From NCBI RefSeq assembly GCF_022539505.1, contig NC_061510.1, positions 398,952,249 through 399,016,248 of the forward strand: a DNA stretch of 64,000 nucleotides, read 5' to 3'. The translations under genes and the position numbers were made by a program. Of the stretch, positions 1 through 11,500 are shown piece after piece (within the stretch, counting starts at the first letter, position 1; every line of letters begins with the position of its first letter). The notes beneath the pieces are model-generated. The model did not search any database, was not told the origin of the DNA, and was given only the letters and a program-made list of their open reading frames with translations. The stretch comes from Lolium rigidum (Eukaryota > Streptophyta > Magnoliopsida > Poales > Poaceae).

Positions 1-870
1 CAAGCCATGGAAATATCGCGTATTTGAGTCTCCTTCCAAAATGAATTGGGCCTTAGAACGCTGATACCATTTAAGCTCCTCTTCTCGAAGAAGACTCGCT
101 ATCTGCGCATTTGACAGATTCTTGAGTTCAATCTCTTGCGGAGACAGCGGTCTTACCTCAGCTAAAGCCTCTAGCTCATCAATCACAGATGATAAGCGAG
201 CATTCTCTTTTTTAAGAATACCAGCTATATGGGCAGCCCAACCAGAGAGATGTTTGCGCATTGCCCGCATCTTATTATTCCATCTCAAAATTGGAGTGCT
301 ACCCCCGACCGGTCTCTCCCACGCCATCTTAACCATCTCATGGAACCCCTCTCGATGTAACCAGCCAAGTTCAAACTTGAACGGCCGCTTACAAACAGGT
401 CGGGTATTCCCAGTAGTTAGGAGGATAGGAGCATGTTCAGACAATTTTGCAATATGTTCTAGTGCACGGACGGATACCATAGGATATTTATCTTCCCAAT
501 CAGTATCCATCAACACGCGATCTAGTTTCTCGTACGTGGGTTCAGGCAAGCTGTTGGCCCAAGTAAATTATCGACCAGACATAAACACCTCTCTCGACCA
601 GACATAAACACCTCTCTCAAGTCTAAGCTATCGATGACAGCATTAAACAGGAAATGCCAATGTCTATCAAAATGGCCTTTGCTTTTCTCGTGAGGGAATC
701 GAAGCAAATTAAAATCTCCTCCGATCAAGATCGAATGAGGATTATCTTTTGCAAGATTTACCAACTCTCTTAAAAAGTCAGCCTTAAAAACATCTTGAGC
801 GGCACCATACACATCAACCAGACTCCAAATGAAACCATCTGCTTTGTTCTTAATATCGAGTTTAATGACT
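1..870 (-). mobile_element. LINE retrotransposon fragment, endonuclease to start of RT region
   Basis: Reading the minus strand gives a plant non-LTR retrotransposon ORF2 fragment. The clearest piece (812-522) carries the VYGAAQ-like start and the motif IGGDFNLLR of the apurinic-type endonuclease, followed by an EKS segment. Farther along (below 520) the minus-strand frame continues with the linker typical of these elements, ending in a QFILEGDSNTRYFHG-like stretch at the window edge. In-frame stops and a short duplicated segment around 575-615 (two CGACCAGACATAAACACCTC copies) break the frame, so it is decayed. The 5' end is truncated near 870 and the rest lies outside the window. No target duplication can be tested because only one end is visible. 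Confidence 0.85.
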
Positions 871-1618
871 AATATTTATGAGTTAGTTCTTATGAACACC
901 ACGGATATAAAGTAGAGAGGACTTTCAGTGCAAGTGATTAGTGCACACCCGTATCTAGACTGTCTATACTGCATCAAGATTCATGCTAGCTCTTTTCCCC
1001 CCTCCGAAACAACCTCTCGTTTTTGTATCTCTGACACCACACAATCTTTGAACTTGAAATTGTGCAGATCACTTAAACATAAAAATTAGAATGTGGGAAA
1101 AATATTTTAGAATTTTATCCCAACTATTTCCCCCATTCTATTTGTTATTTTTGACTGACTTGCAAAAAATAAAAATAAAAAAGTTATATAATTTGAGATA
1201 TATAAAAAAGAAAAATTAGAAAATGTGAAGGTGCGCAGAGCGCACCTACTCTATTCAAGTTTTTTCTTCTTACAAACACCACGGACTTTCCCCGCAAATA
1301 AACACCACTGATTTTGACTTTTACCATATTCTTTTCAGTTAAACAAAGTACATCATGTTGGTGTATAGAAGTGCAAGCACGTGCTCTCCGTTTCGTATAA
1401 ACTCAAGACATGTGTGCTGATAAGTTATGCGATTAAAAGACGGTGACAATCACCAGGTCGACAAAATCTGAAATTGGTTGTGTGTTGGTGAACATATGAA
1501 TGCAAACATGTGCCGTTAAGATTCATAAACCCAAAACGTGTACTGATAAGTTATGTGGTGAACAGTGTTCTAAGTGTTGAAAGGATAAGTGACGTATTGT
1601 AAGCCTGTAACTTTATTA
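871..1618. other. AT-rich intergenic sequence, nothing recognised
   Basis: No convincing coding frame, RNA gene or terminal-repeat structure was seen here. A short phrase about cells of 'aacaccacgga' occurs near 895 and near 1275, hinting at old local duplication only. Confidence 0.5.
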
Positions 1619-1696
1619 CTCCCTTCGATTCAAAATAATTGTGGTAGTTTTAGCTTAAATTTAAACTAAAACCACGACATCTTTGATCGTAAGGAG
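1619..1696. mobile_element. Small Stowaway-like MITE (78 bp)
   Basis: The segment starts CTCCCTTCGATTCAAAATAA and ends with the near reverse complement ATCGTAAGGAG, and it is flanked by TA on both sides (1617-1618 and 1697-1698), as expected for Tc1/mariner-type Stowaway elements. The two arms fold on each other around a TTAAATTTAA centre, leaving almost no loop. It is shorter and more diverged than typical Triticeae Stowaways. Confidence 0.7.
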
Positions 1697-1768
1697 TAGG
1701 CGCTATAGCCATTGACTAGCACTGCCTGTGTAGATCATAAGTTTGACTCAGAGGCTGTGATTCCATCA

Positions 1769-2147
1769 GAGAAAATTGCATATTGCTACCACAATTGCGG
1801 CTAGGGCTTCAGAAAACTACCACTTTTCAGGTCAACTGCAAAAAACTACCACTTTTGGGTTTAATGGTTTCAAAAAACTACCAGTTCTGTGTAACAATCG
1901 GTTTGGCCCATTTGATCAAGTTTTTGACAGAGATGGCCCACCATGTCATTCAGATAGAAAACTTGATCAAATGGTGGGCCATCTCCGTCAGAAACATGAT
2001 TAAATTGGACCAAACCGAGTGTTACACACAATTGGTAGTTTTCTGAAGCAATTAGACGCAAAAATGGTAGTTTTTTGCAACTAACCGGAAAAGTGGTAGT
2101 TTTTTGAAGCCCTAGCCTCAATTGTGGTAGCAATATGCAATTATCTC
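1769..2147. mobile_element. Complete Mutator-type foldback MITE (379 bp) with target duplication
   Basis: The termini GAGAAAATTGCATATTGCTA and its near-complement at 2120-2147 form long inverted repeats. The whole element is nearly one hairpin, with repeated AAACTACCAC/GTGGTAGTTT blocks on both arms. It is flanked by GATTCCATCA at 1759-1768 and 2148-2157, which gives a 9-10-bp target duplication as expected for Mutator-like elements. Both strands give 60-90-aa ORFs of the same composition; these come from the palindrome and are not genes. Confidence 0.85.
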
Positions 2148-2345
2148 GATTCCATCATCATAGCTAGGAGATTAGAACTCTGCTTCTTTCTGCTGGGCAA
2201 TCATGCATCGTCGTTGGCATATATGTTGTTTCACATGGTCCAGGCTCCAGTACACCGGCGGTCGGCACTGACGGATGCAACGCGGACCAGCGCGTAGTGC
2301 GTCCAACAAAAAGTTAGCCCAAGTGCTTACAACTTACAAGTAAGA

Positions 2346-5300
2346 GAAGTTCTCTAGATCCTTCTTGAAAAACCTTCTAGGAAATAGAAATTTTGAGTGG
2401 AATTTCAGTCCTGCAGTTGGTTCAGCTGGTGGGATCTTAGTTGGGGTTAATAGTGATGTCTTTGAGATAATTTCTTGGGACATTAGAACCTTCTCTCGTG
2501 AGCACCGTTGTTAGGGTTAAAAATACTGGTGTGGTAATTAGGCTTACCACAGTTGTATGGCTCTCCTTATGAAGAGGGTAAAGATGCTTTTATTTCGGAG
2601 TTGCATGAGTTGTGTTTGGGTTGGGATGGGCCTGCTATGATTGGAGGTGACTTCAATCTGGTTAGGTCACAAGTGTGATAAAAGTAATGGAGTGATAGAT
2701 TTTAAATGGGCTGATAAATTCAATGCTTGGATTGATTTGTGGGCCCTAGTGGAAATTGGTCTAGCTGGTAGATCCTTTACTTGGAGTAATAACCAAAGTA
2801 ATAGAATTATGAGTAGAATTGATAGGATTTTTGTACTACTGGTTTTGAGGCTTTGTTTCCTTTAGGAAATGCAAGAGCTTTACCTAGATTAGGTAGTGAT
2901 CATACTCCCATTTTCTGGGATTCTGGGGAAAATGTGGTGCCTAGGAAGAGTAGCTTTAAATTTGAGAAATGGTGGAGCACTAGAGTAGATTTTAGAGAGG
3001 TGGTTGTTAAAGCTTGGTCTACCCAGGTTTTTAGTAATAACCCTTTGGATATTTGGCAATCTAAGGTTAGGTGCTTTAGGTGTTCTGCTAAAGGGTGGAG
3101 TGCAAATATTGATGCTGAAATTAGAAAGAAAAAGAAAAACCTTATGGAGGAATATGATAGACTAGATATTAAAGCTGAATCTCAAGAGTCGTCGGATGGG
3201 GAAGCTGAAAGATTTAATCTAATCCTTGAAGAGCTAAGTTCTTTTTGGCTCATTGAGGAGATTAAAGCTAAGCAGACGTTCCAGTAGATAAAGATATATG
3301 TGAAGGAGATAGGAATACTGCTTATTTTCATGCTTTAGCTAATCAAAGGAGAAGGAAGAAAATGATTGCTGTGTTAGATGGGCCTGATGGCCCTGTCACT
3401 GAAACTGAAGATATGTTAGAGATAGCTAAACACTATTATAAGGATTTATTTGGTGCAGAAGATAGACCTGACATTAGGTTGTTAGATAAATTTTTTCCTT
3501 CCTGAAGAAAAAGTAACTATAGAGGAAAATGAGATGTTGGGGAGTCGTTTTACTTTAGATGAGGTGAAGGAGGCTGTTTTTGGTTCTTATGCTGATGGTG
3601 CACCTGGACCTGATGGCTTATCTTTTTTCTTTTACCGTAAGTACTCGGGATGTTATTGCACAAGATTTAATGAATTTATTTGATGCTTGGTTTGAAGATA
3701 AGTTGGATATCTTTAGACTAAATTTTGCTATGATTACTTTGATTCCAAAAGAAAATGATGCTAGGACTATGAGGAAGTTTAGGCCTATAAGTCTCTTGAA
3801 TTGTAGCTTCAAGATTTTCTGTAAAGTTTTAACAAATAGATTGGCTAAAATTATAGGGAGGTTAATCTCTTATAATCAATCTGCTTTTATCAAGGGCAGA
3901 TATATTTTAGAGAGTGTGGTTACTGCACATGAAATTGTGCATGAGGTTCATAGGAGGAAGAAAGAGGGGTTTGTCTTTAAAATTGATTATGAAAAGGCAT
4001 ATGATAGGGTTAATCTAGATTTCCTTTATGAGATCTTGCATCTTAGGGGTTTTAGTCCTTTCTGGATTAGGTTGATTAAACAGCCTAACTTCCGGTGGAT
4101 CAGTGGGTGTGAAAATTAATGAGGTTGAAAGTGATTTTTTCCTTATCGGTAAAGGCTTAAGACAGGGAGATCCCCTGTCTCCTGGTCTTTTTAATTTTGT
4201 GGTAGATGTGTTCTCAAAAATGCTCCTCAAAGGGGGCAATGAGGGATTGGTTAGGGGTTTGTGTCCTGAATTTGTTCCTGGTGGAGTTGTTTGCTTGCAA
4301 TATGCTGATGATACTTTACTTTTCTTAGAGAAAAGTAATAGGATTGCAACTAATTTGAAGTGGATCTTAACTTGTTTTGAACAAATATCTGGTATGCGTA
4401 TTAACTATCATAAGAGTGAGTTGATTCCTATTAATGTGGAGGTAGAGGAATGTACTTCTTTCCTGGAAACTTTTGGGTGTGTTTTGGGATCCTTCCCAAT
4501 TAAGTACTTAGGAATTCCTTTGCACTATGACAAGTTAAAAAGGGAGGATTTACAACCTTTAATTGATTCTCTCTTGAGTAGATTAGCTGGTTGGAGGGGG
4601 AAGTTGTTATCTTCTGCAGCCAAAAGGGAACTAGTTAGATCAGTACTAGCTAGTATTCCTATTTATTTGCTTTCTTTCTTTAAGTTCCCTAAATGGGCTC
4701 TAAAAATGATTAACACTCAATTGGCTAATTGTATGTGGAATGATGAGGAAGGAAATAATAAAATTCATTTAGCTAATTGGCAGTCTGTGTGTATGAAAAA
4801 AGAGTTTGGTGGCATGGGTATTCCCAACCTGCAAGATTTAAACTTGTGCCTTCTAGGGTCTTGGATTAAAAGATACATACAAGGGGAAGGAACCTTATGG
4901 AGGAAAATTGTTGATAGTAAGTATAATACTAGGGATCCAAACATCCTCTGCTGCCATGATGCTCACCCTTCTACCTTCTGGAAAGGGGTAATGGGAGCTG
5001 CAGAGGCTGTTAGGTTTGGCTATAAGTGGAAAATAGGAAATGGTAGGAGTGTGAGGTTTTGGGAGGACATTTGGTTTGGTAATTCTAACCTAGCTACTCA
5101 ATTTTGGGACATTTACTTTGTGTGTAATCAGCAAACTAAAACTGTTAGGGATATTTGGGATGGTGCAAATTTGAGATGTGATTTTAGGAGAACCTTCTCG
5201 GATGACATGATGTCTCAATGGCAAGAAGTGTTAGCTATTGCTGAGACTATAGTTTTTAGTGAAGATGAGGATCAGCTTGATCTGGTCCTATGAAACAAAT

Positions 5301-6302
5301 GGGGTTTATTCTTCAAAGTCTATGTATGCTATAGTTAATTTTAGAGGTGTGACTCCAATTTACTTACCTGCTGTTTGGGATCTAAAAATCCCTCCAAGAA
5401 TCCAGATCTTCCTGTGGCTGTTGTCACAAAATAAAATCATGACTAGGGATAATCTGAGGAGGAGAGGTATTCCAAAACCTATGGAATGCTCTTTCTGTAA
5501 AGAGTTTGAAAGTGTTCATCATCTCTTTTTTGATTGTCTTGTGGCAAAACAAATATGGAGTCTGGTGGAGGAGGTGTTTAGATATAGGGTAGATAAATAC
5601 TTGGACATAGCTAGTAGGTGGCTTTGTAATAAAAAATTCCTGCAGTTTAATTTCATTTCCTCTGCTGTTCTTTGGGAGATTTGGAATTCTAGGAATAGTT
5701 TAGTGTTTAATAGACTTACTTGGTTGAATTTAAAGCAGGTGTGGAGTGTGATCTTGTCATACCTAAGGAATTGGAAAGTTCCTTTCAAGGATCAGGTGTG
5801 GAAGGAGGTGGATTTGTTCATGGAGTTACTGGTGAGAAGAATCAAAGCTCCGCTGAGGCTGGCGCAAACCTGAAGTGTTCCTCTTTCGACTGGATCACTT
5901 CCTGGGCTCCTGCTTCCAAGATGTCGCATGGCGGGAGAGCTTCGCTTGATTTCCTGAAGGAACATCCGGAAGAGGAAGCCTCGGTGCATGTGGTGCTGTG
6001 AGCAAAAACGCCAGGAAAAAAGAGCAGGAGAGTGCTGCTTTTGTGTTGCAGTAGTTTGTGTTTAGCTGTTTACTGGTTGGTAGCTTTTGTGGGTGCGCTT
6101 TTGTATGCGCTGAGCTGGTTCTTGGTCGGTTCGGTCGCTCCTGGAGGAGTTGTGGTCGTTTGTTTCTGAACTAAGTTGCTGTTTAGGCTACATAGTGTAG
6201 CAGGGTTTCGCTAGGTGCGTTTTATTTCTGTAAAACTGATGACACTGGTTTCTTTTCGGCATGAAATGGAACCGGGGAGAATGTCTCCCTGAGAATCTAA
6301 AA
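2346..6302 (+). mobile_element. 5'-truncated LINE retrotransposon with 15-bp target duplication
   Basis: The element starts inside the endonuclease domain and runs to a short A-rich 3' end (CTAAAAAA near 6302). It is flanked by AACTTACAAGTAAGA at 2331-2345 and again at 6303-6317, a 15-bp direct repeat typical of target-primed reverse transcription. A 5' truncation with variable-length target duplication is the normal insertion form for LINEs. About 400 bp of 3' untranslated sequence follows the coding part. The body is AT-rich compared with the host exons in this window. Confidence 0.93.
2376..5873 (+). pseudogene. LINE ORF2 remnant: endonuclease, reverse transcriptase, zf-RVT
   Basis: This is the remains of a LINE ORF2, which encodes endonuclease and reverse transcriptase. 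The endonuclease motif GGDFNLV is near 2644-2664. The RT domain spans about 3720-4500, with the finger block PISLLNCSFKI, the palm block QSAFIKGR, FKIDYEKAYDRVN, GLRQGDPLSPGLF and the catalytic YADD near 4302-4313. A zinc-finger-like zf-RVT segment with CSFC and HHLFFDC follows near 5480-5540, and the frame ends at 5873. Reading needs at least five frame changes (near 2670, 2850, 3290-3580, 4105 and 5280), so no full-length protein can be made. It is homologous in type to, but separate from, the minus-strand LINE at the window start. Confidence 0.93.
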
Positions 6303-6317
6303 AACTTACAAGTAAGA

Positions 6318-7854
6318 TATGGCATTGACTTTTACACCGGTGAGTGTAATCATCGGAGCCGCGCGCCTCTGTTCTTGTTCCTACCAAGAAGAGAAAAAAA
6401 AGGTTGGAAATGGAGAAAAAAAAGGTCAGTGCGTCGGCTCTGAGTTCAAAGTTGCCCTAGCTGAAATTTGACCAAGTTTTACATTTTCCATGACTTGGTC
6501 AGTGTTAACAGACAAACAAAATGCACAAAACAAAATTTACGTGTGATAGAGAAAGCATGACAGTGCATTTTAGTCCCAAACGGAGAAACTTATCCGTGTT
6601 GTATTTGGCATCTACGGAGTACTTAATTTCACCGTGGATTCATGTTAGTTGGATCGATCTAGTGCCCAACGTACGTCCATTCCTGTATATCGTGCCTTCT
6701 TCCACACTCAACTTCAGTACTCCCTCAACTGTGAAGCACGTCCGTCTGTGATCTCCGTTCTCGTTCACCGCCATTGAATGGCTAGCTCCAGCCGATCCGA
6801 TCTGGCGAGTGGCGAGAGGGTACGTAGTCGCACTGTACGCCCGCATGGCCGCATGGATGGAGCACTAAACTCCCCATGTACGAGGGCGGTTAAGCACTTT
6901 ACGCTCGTACGTACGGGCGCGCGTGGGCGCGACGTTGCCGGCGGCGAGGTCCAGGCATCCATTTACTCCCGGTTCCTGAAACACATGACGCCGCTCGGCC
7001 GTTGCGTCGCGTGCGATTCCTTGGATACCAAGGGAAAGAGTCACGGTGTCTCGGCGCGAGTAATGGCAGGGCAAACCGTCACCTACCACCATGAACGAAC
7101 GAACCTGGAGGAGAAGACGCCGGCCGGCGTTGAGTTAACGGCTTCGAACGATGGCGTACGCGCGACGTCTCCGTCGACAAGACAGTGATCATCGCTGACA
7201 ACGCGCGTACAAGGGACACACTGGCTCGATTTCTAATTGCCTTGCTTGTCTTGTTCATTTGATTTGCTTCACAGACTTTGGAGTTGTTGAATGTTGAATG
7301 GTGCGGCTGCTGTTTACCTCTGCAACCTTGTTGGTAGGCTTTCCATTTGCCGGTAACGGTCAAGCCCGTTATGCGTCGTGTAATTGTTCTAAAAAACACT
7401 GACTAAAATGTAAAAATAAAAAACGCCCATAAATGTGCACTTACACAAAAATATATGGTTGCAGAGTGTTAAGATTGACGAATTCACTGCATGAAACTTT
7501 TTTGTAGGGACGAACCTTCTACCAAAGAATAATTCGGTTTAGTTACACACATATGATGTTAACAATGGGGTTTGATCGGTTCAATCCTCCTCCGAACCGT
7601 TCAACCGATGATTGGTTCATGATATGTCATGCACCCATGTAAACTAGTAAGAAACATGGTCAATTGTAGGTAAGTTCCGCGAACATGTTTTGTCCGAACT
7701 TTGAGGGATCCAGATTTTTTCCAATAGATGTGGCAACTTAGGATCTTTCTTCATTTCAAAACAAGATAAAGCTTCCCGCAAATGTTGTTGTCTGGAATTC
7801 CAAGTCCAAGAAGCTACACCCTCTGAATAAGTGTAATTCTAGCATTTGTACCAA
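6318..7854. other. Low-copy-looking intergenic segment, no gene recognised
   Basis: The part 6780-7190 is GC-rich and holds overlapping ORFs on both strands (the longest is 136 aa at 6778-7188), but the predicted peptides are arginine-rich, lack recognisable motifs and read equally well on the other strand. The rest is AT-rich. No terminal repeats or RNA genes were seen. Confidence 0.45.
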
Positions 7855-7985
7855 GTCAAAAATAAAATTGACCAACTTTATAAAAAATAGTAGCAACGAC
7901 ATATATGATGTCAACTTCGTATATTATAAAACTACATTCAAGACGAATCTAGCGTTACTAATTTAGTATCACGATAGGTTGCTTC
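7855..7985. mobile_element. Possible degenerate MITE remnant next to the CACTA insertion
   Basis: The phrasing GTCAAAAATAAAATTGACCA, followed by ACTTTATAAAAAATAGTA and a CGAATCTAGCGTTACTAATT block, resembles the inner part of Triticeae Stowaway/Mariner-type MITEs. Clear terminal repeats are missing, so this is a tentative family-level call. Confidence 0.3.
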
Positions 7986-8047
7986 ATGATTAAATTTAAA
8001 TTTCAATCTTCTACGTACTACATATCAGAGCAAGAGAAACATGGAAT

Positions 8048-8067
8048 CACTACGGGAAAATCAGGCG
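8048..8067 (+). repeat. Left terminal inverted repeat of the CACTA element
   Basis: These are the first 20 bases of the element, beginning CACTA, preceded by the AAT target copy. They match the reverse complement of the right end except at positions 11 and 14. Confidence 0.95.
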
Positions 8068-8068
8068 C

Positions 8069-8432
8069 TGCCGTGCAGCCAAGCTTTGCCGTGAGCTGCT
8101 GCACGGCAAAGATTTCTTTGCCGTGCGTAGCAAGAAGAGCCCACGGCAACGCAAAAATGCACGACAAAGAATGAGAGCAGCGCACGGCAAAGAAACATAG
8201 CACGGCAAAGAAAGATATGGCGCACGGCAAAGTAGTTCCTCACGGCAAAGAATGGGAGCAGCGCACGGCAAAGATTTTAAGACGGCAAAGTCCCTGCAAG
8301 CCGCACGGCAAAGAAACAGCGCACGGCAAAGGCCTGGGCACTGCCGTGTCCCGCCCCTTTGCCGTGCAGACAGACCAGTTGCACGGCAAAGGGTCCTTTG
8401 CCGTGCGCTGCTCCCTTTGCCGTGCGCCAATA
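8069..8432. repeat. Left subterminal repeats of the CACTA element
   Basis: About twenty copies of CACGGCAAAG or its complement CTTTGCCGTG lie in roughly 360 bp, in both orientations. In En/Spm-type elements such subterminal motifs are the binding sites of the element-encoded TNPA-like protein. Overlapping ORFs on both strands here are by-products of the repeated motif. Confidence 0.9.
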
Positions 8433-8561
8433 TACATTTTATTTGTTTTTCTAACTATTTTATTTCATCTACTACTTATATTTATTTTGTTAATTAGTTT
8501 TTCTTTTTGATGACTATTTATTACACTATGTGAAATACAAAATTAGTCTCCATGCTCATCC

Positions 8562-11500
8562 CCCACATATATCAGGGTTCCGGTGCTCCGGCGGCCGTCC
8601 CCCTCCTTCCCCCCCAAAACAGCGGGACGGCGGGTCTACCCCCTAGATTTCTCCGCGAGGTTCCACCAATATACCTTTTCATAGGTTTAGGTTTGTTTAG
8701 TCCATGGACATATGGAAAACCATGTGTGGTACCCTTTGGCACAGTCTAGCCCCCGATATACCCGCGGCGGGACACTTCACCGTACACGTCCGGGAATCTG
8801 TTAAGTGTTATCGCCCGAAGGTGAGGAATGTCAGACCGGGGATCCATGCCATGCACCATTTGGTGAATTACACCTAGCATCACACTTTGAAACATAGAAT
8901 AGGTCCACATGCAAGGTTTGGTGGGGTTCCGGTGCTCCGGCGGTCGTTATCCCCCTCCTCCCCCCAAAACAGCGGAACGCGTGCCCCGCGGGTCTACCCC
9001 CTAGATTTCTCCGCGAGGGTGCACCAATGTAACTTTTCATTCTTTTAGGTTTGTTTAGTACATATACACATGGAGAACCAATATTGGGACCCTTTGGCAC
9101 ATATACCCGAAGCTAGAGCCATTATCACACGATCGACGGTGTGCCTGATCTACTGGTTAGGGTTAGGTGTAGGGTTAGGGCTAGGGTTTAGGGGCTAGGG
9201 CTAGGGTTTAGGTTAAAGGGTAAGTATTTATGGTTAGGTATAGGTTTAGGGTTTAGGGTTAGGGTTAGGGTTTATGATGCATGGTTCTCGCTGACTCCGG
9301 CGTCGTGGTTTAGGGATTTAGAGGGGTTTAGGGCTCGAAGCCTCCCCAGTTTAGGGTTTAGGGTTTAGGGGAGCTACTTTTGCACCATTACACCTTGCAC
9401 CACACTTTGAAACATATCATAGGTCCACATGCAAGGTTTGGTGGGGTTCCGGTGCTCCGGCGGTCGTTATCCCCCTCCTCCCCCCAAACAGCGGAACGCG
9501 TGCCCCGGCGGGTCTACCCCCTAGATTTCTCCGCGCGAGGGTGCACCAATGTAACTTTTCATTCTTTTAGGTTTGTTTAGTACATATACACATGGAGAAC
9601 CAATATTGGGACCCTTTGGCACATATACCCGCAGCTAGAGCCATTATCACACGATCGACGGTGTGCTCGATCTATCGGTTAGGGTTAGGTGTAGGGTTAG
9701 GGCTAGGGTTTAGGGGCTAGGGCTAGGGTTTAGGTTAAAGGTAAGTATTTATGGTTAGGTATAGGTTTAGGGTTTAGGGTTAGGGTTAGATGCATGGTTC
9801 TCGCAGACTCCGCGTCGTGGTTTAGGGATTTAGAGGGGTTTAGGGCTCGAAGCCTCCCCAGCTTTAGGGTTTAGGGTTTAGGGAGCTACTTTTGCACCAT
9901 TACACCTTGCACCACACTTTGACACATAGCATAGGTCCACATGCAAGGTTTGGTGGGGTTCCGGTGCTCCGGCGGTCGTTATCCCCCTCCTCCCCCAAAA
10001 CAGCGGAACGCGTGCCCCGGCGGGTCTACCCCCCTAGATTTCTCCGCGTGAGGGTGCACCAATGTAACTTTTCATTATTTTAGGTTTGTTTAGTATATAT
10101 ACACATGGAGAACCAATATTGGGACCCTTTGGCACATATACCCGAAGCTAGAGCCATTATCGCACGATCGACGGTGTGCCTGATCTACTGGTTAGGGTTA
10201 GGTGTAGGGTTAGGGCTAGGGTTTAGGGGCTAGGGCTAGGGTTTAGGTTAAAGGGTAAGTATTTATGGTTAGGTATAGGTTTAGGGTTTAGGGTTAGGGT
10301 TAGGGTTTATGATGCATGGTTCTGCAGCTCCGGCGTCGTGGTTTAGGGATTTAGAGGGGTTTAGGGCTCGAAGCCTCCCGGCTTAGGGTTTAGGGTTTAG
10401 GGGAGCTACTTTTGCACCATTACACCTTGCACCACACTTTGAAACATATCATAGGTACACATGCAAGGTTTGGTGGGGTTCCGGTGCTCAGGCGGTCGTT
10501 ATCCCCCTCCTCCCCCAAAACAGCGGAACGCGTGCCCCGGCGGGTCTACCCCCTAGATTTCTCCGCGCGAGGGTGCACCAATGTAACTTTTCATTCTTTT
10601 AGGTTTGTTTAGTACATATACACATGGAGAACCAATATTGGGACCCTTTGGCACATATACCCGCAGCTAGAGCCATTATCACACGATCGACGGTGTGCCT
10701 GATCTACTGGTTAGGGTTAGGTGTAGGGTTAGGGCTAGGGTTTAGGGGCTAGGGCTAGGGTTTAGGTTAAAGGTAAGTATTTATGGTTAGGTATAGGTTT
10801 AGGGTTTAGGGTTAGGGTTAGATGCATGGTTCTGCAACTCCGGCGTCGTGGTTTAGGGATTTAGAGGGGTTTAGGGCTCGAAGCCTCCCCAGTTTAGGGT
10901 TTAGGGTTTAGGGAGCTACTTTTGCACCATTACACCTTGCACCACACTTTGACACATAGCATAGGTCCACATGCAAGGTTTGGTGGGGTTCCGGTGCTCC
11001 GGCGGTCGTTATCCCCCTCCTCCCCCCAAAACGGCGGAACGCGTGCCCCGGCGGGTCTACCCCCCTAGATTTCTCCGCGCGAGGGTGCACCAATGTAACT
11101 TTTCATTCTTTTAGGTTTGTTTAGTACATATACACATGGAGAACCAATATTGGGACCCTTTGGCACATATACCCGCAGCTAGAGCCATTATCACACGATC
11201 GACGGTGTGCCTGATCTACTGGTTAGGGTTAGGTGTAGGGTTAGGGCTAGGGTTTAGGGGCTAGGGCTAGGGTTTAGGTTAAAGGTAAGTATTTATGGTT
11301 AGGTATAGGTTTAGGGTTTAGGGTTAGGGTTAGATGCATGGTTCTGCAGCTCCGGCGTCGTGGTTTAGGGATTTAGAGGGGTTTAGGGCTCGAAGCCTCC
11401 CCAGTTTAGGGTTTAGGGTTTAGGGGAGCTACTTTTGCACCATTACACCTTGCACCACACTTTGACACATAGCATAGGTCCAAATGCAAGGTTTGGTGGG

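Noticed and set aside
6778..7188. A 136-aa ORF as a possible gene
   Set aside because: GC-rich sequence gives open frames on both strands; no recognisable motif, splice pattern or start context supports it.
8069..8432. Regularly recurring short motif resembling a CRISPR array
   Set aside because: The motif is 10 bp, in both orientations, irregularly spaced, and part of a eukaryotic CACTA transposon.
8050..8510. Long overlapping ORFs on both strands at the left CACTA end
   Set aside because: They are by-products of the CACGGCAAAG motif, whose spacing avoids stops; the peptides are repeats of ARQR, HGK or LPC.
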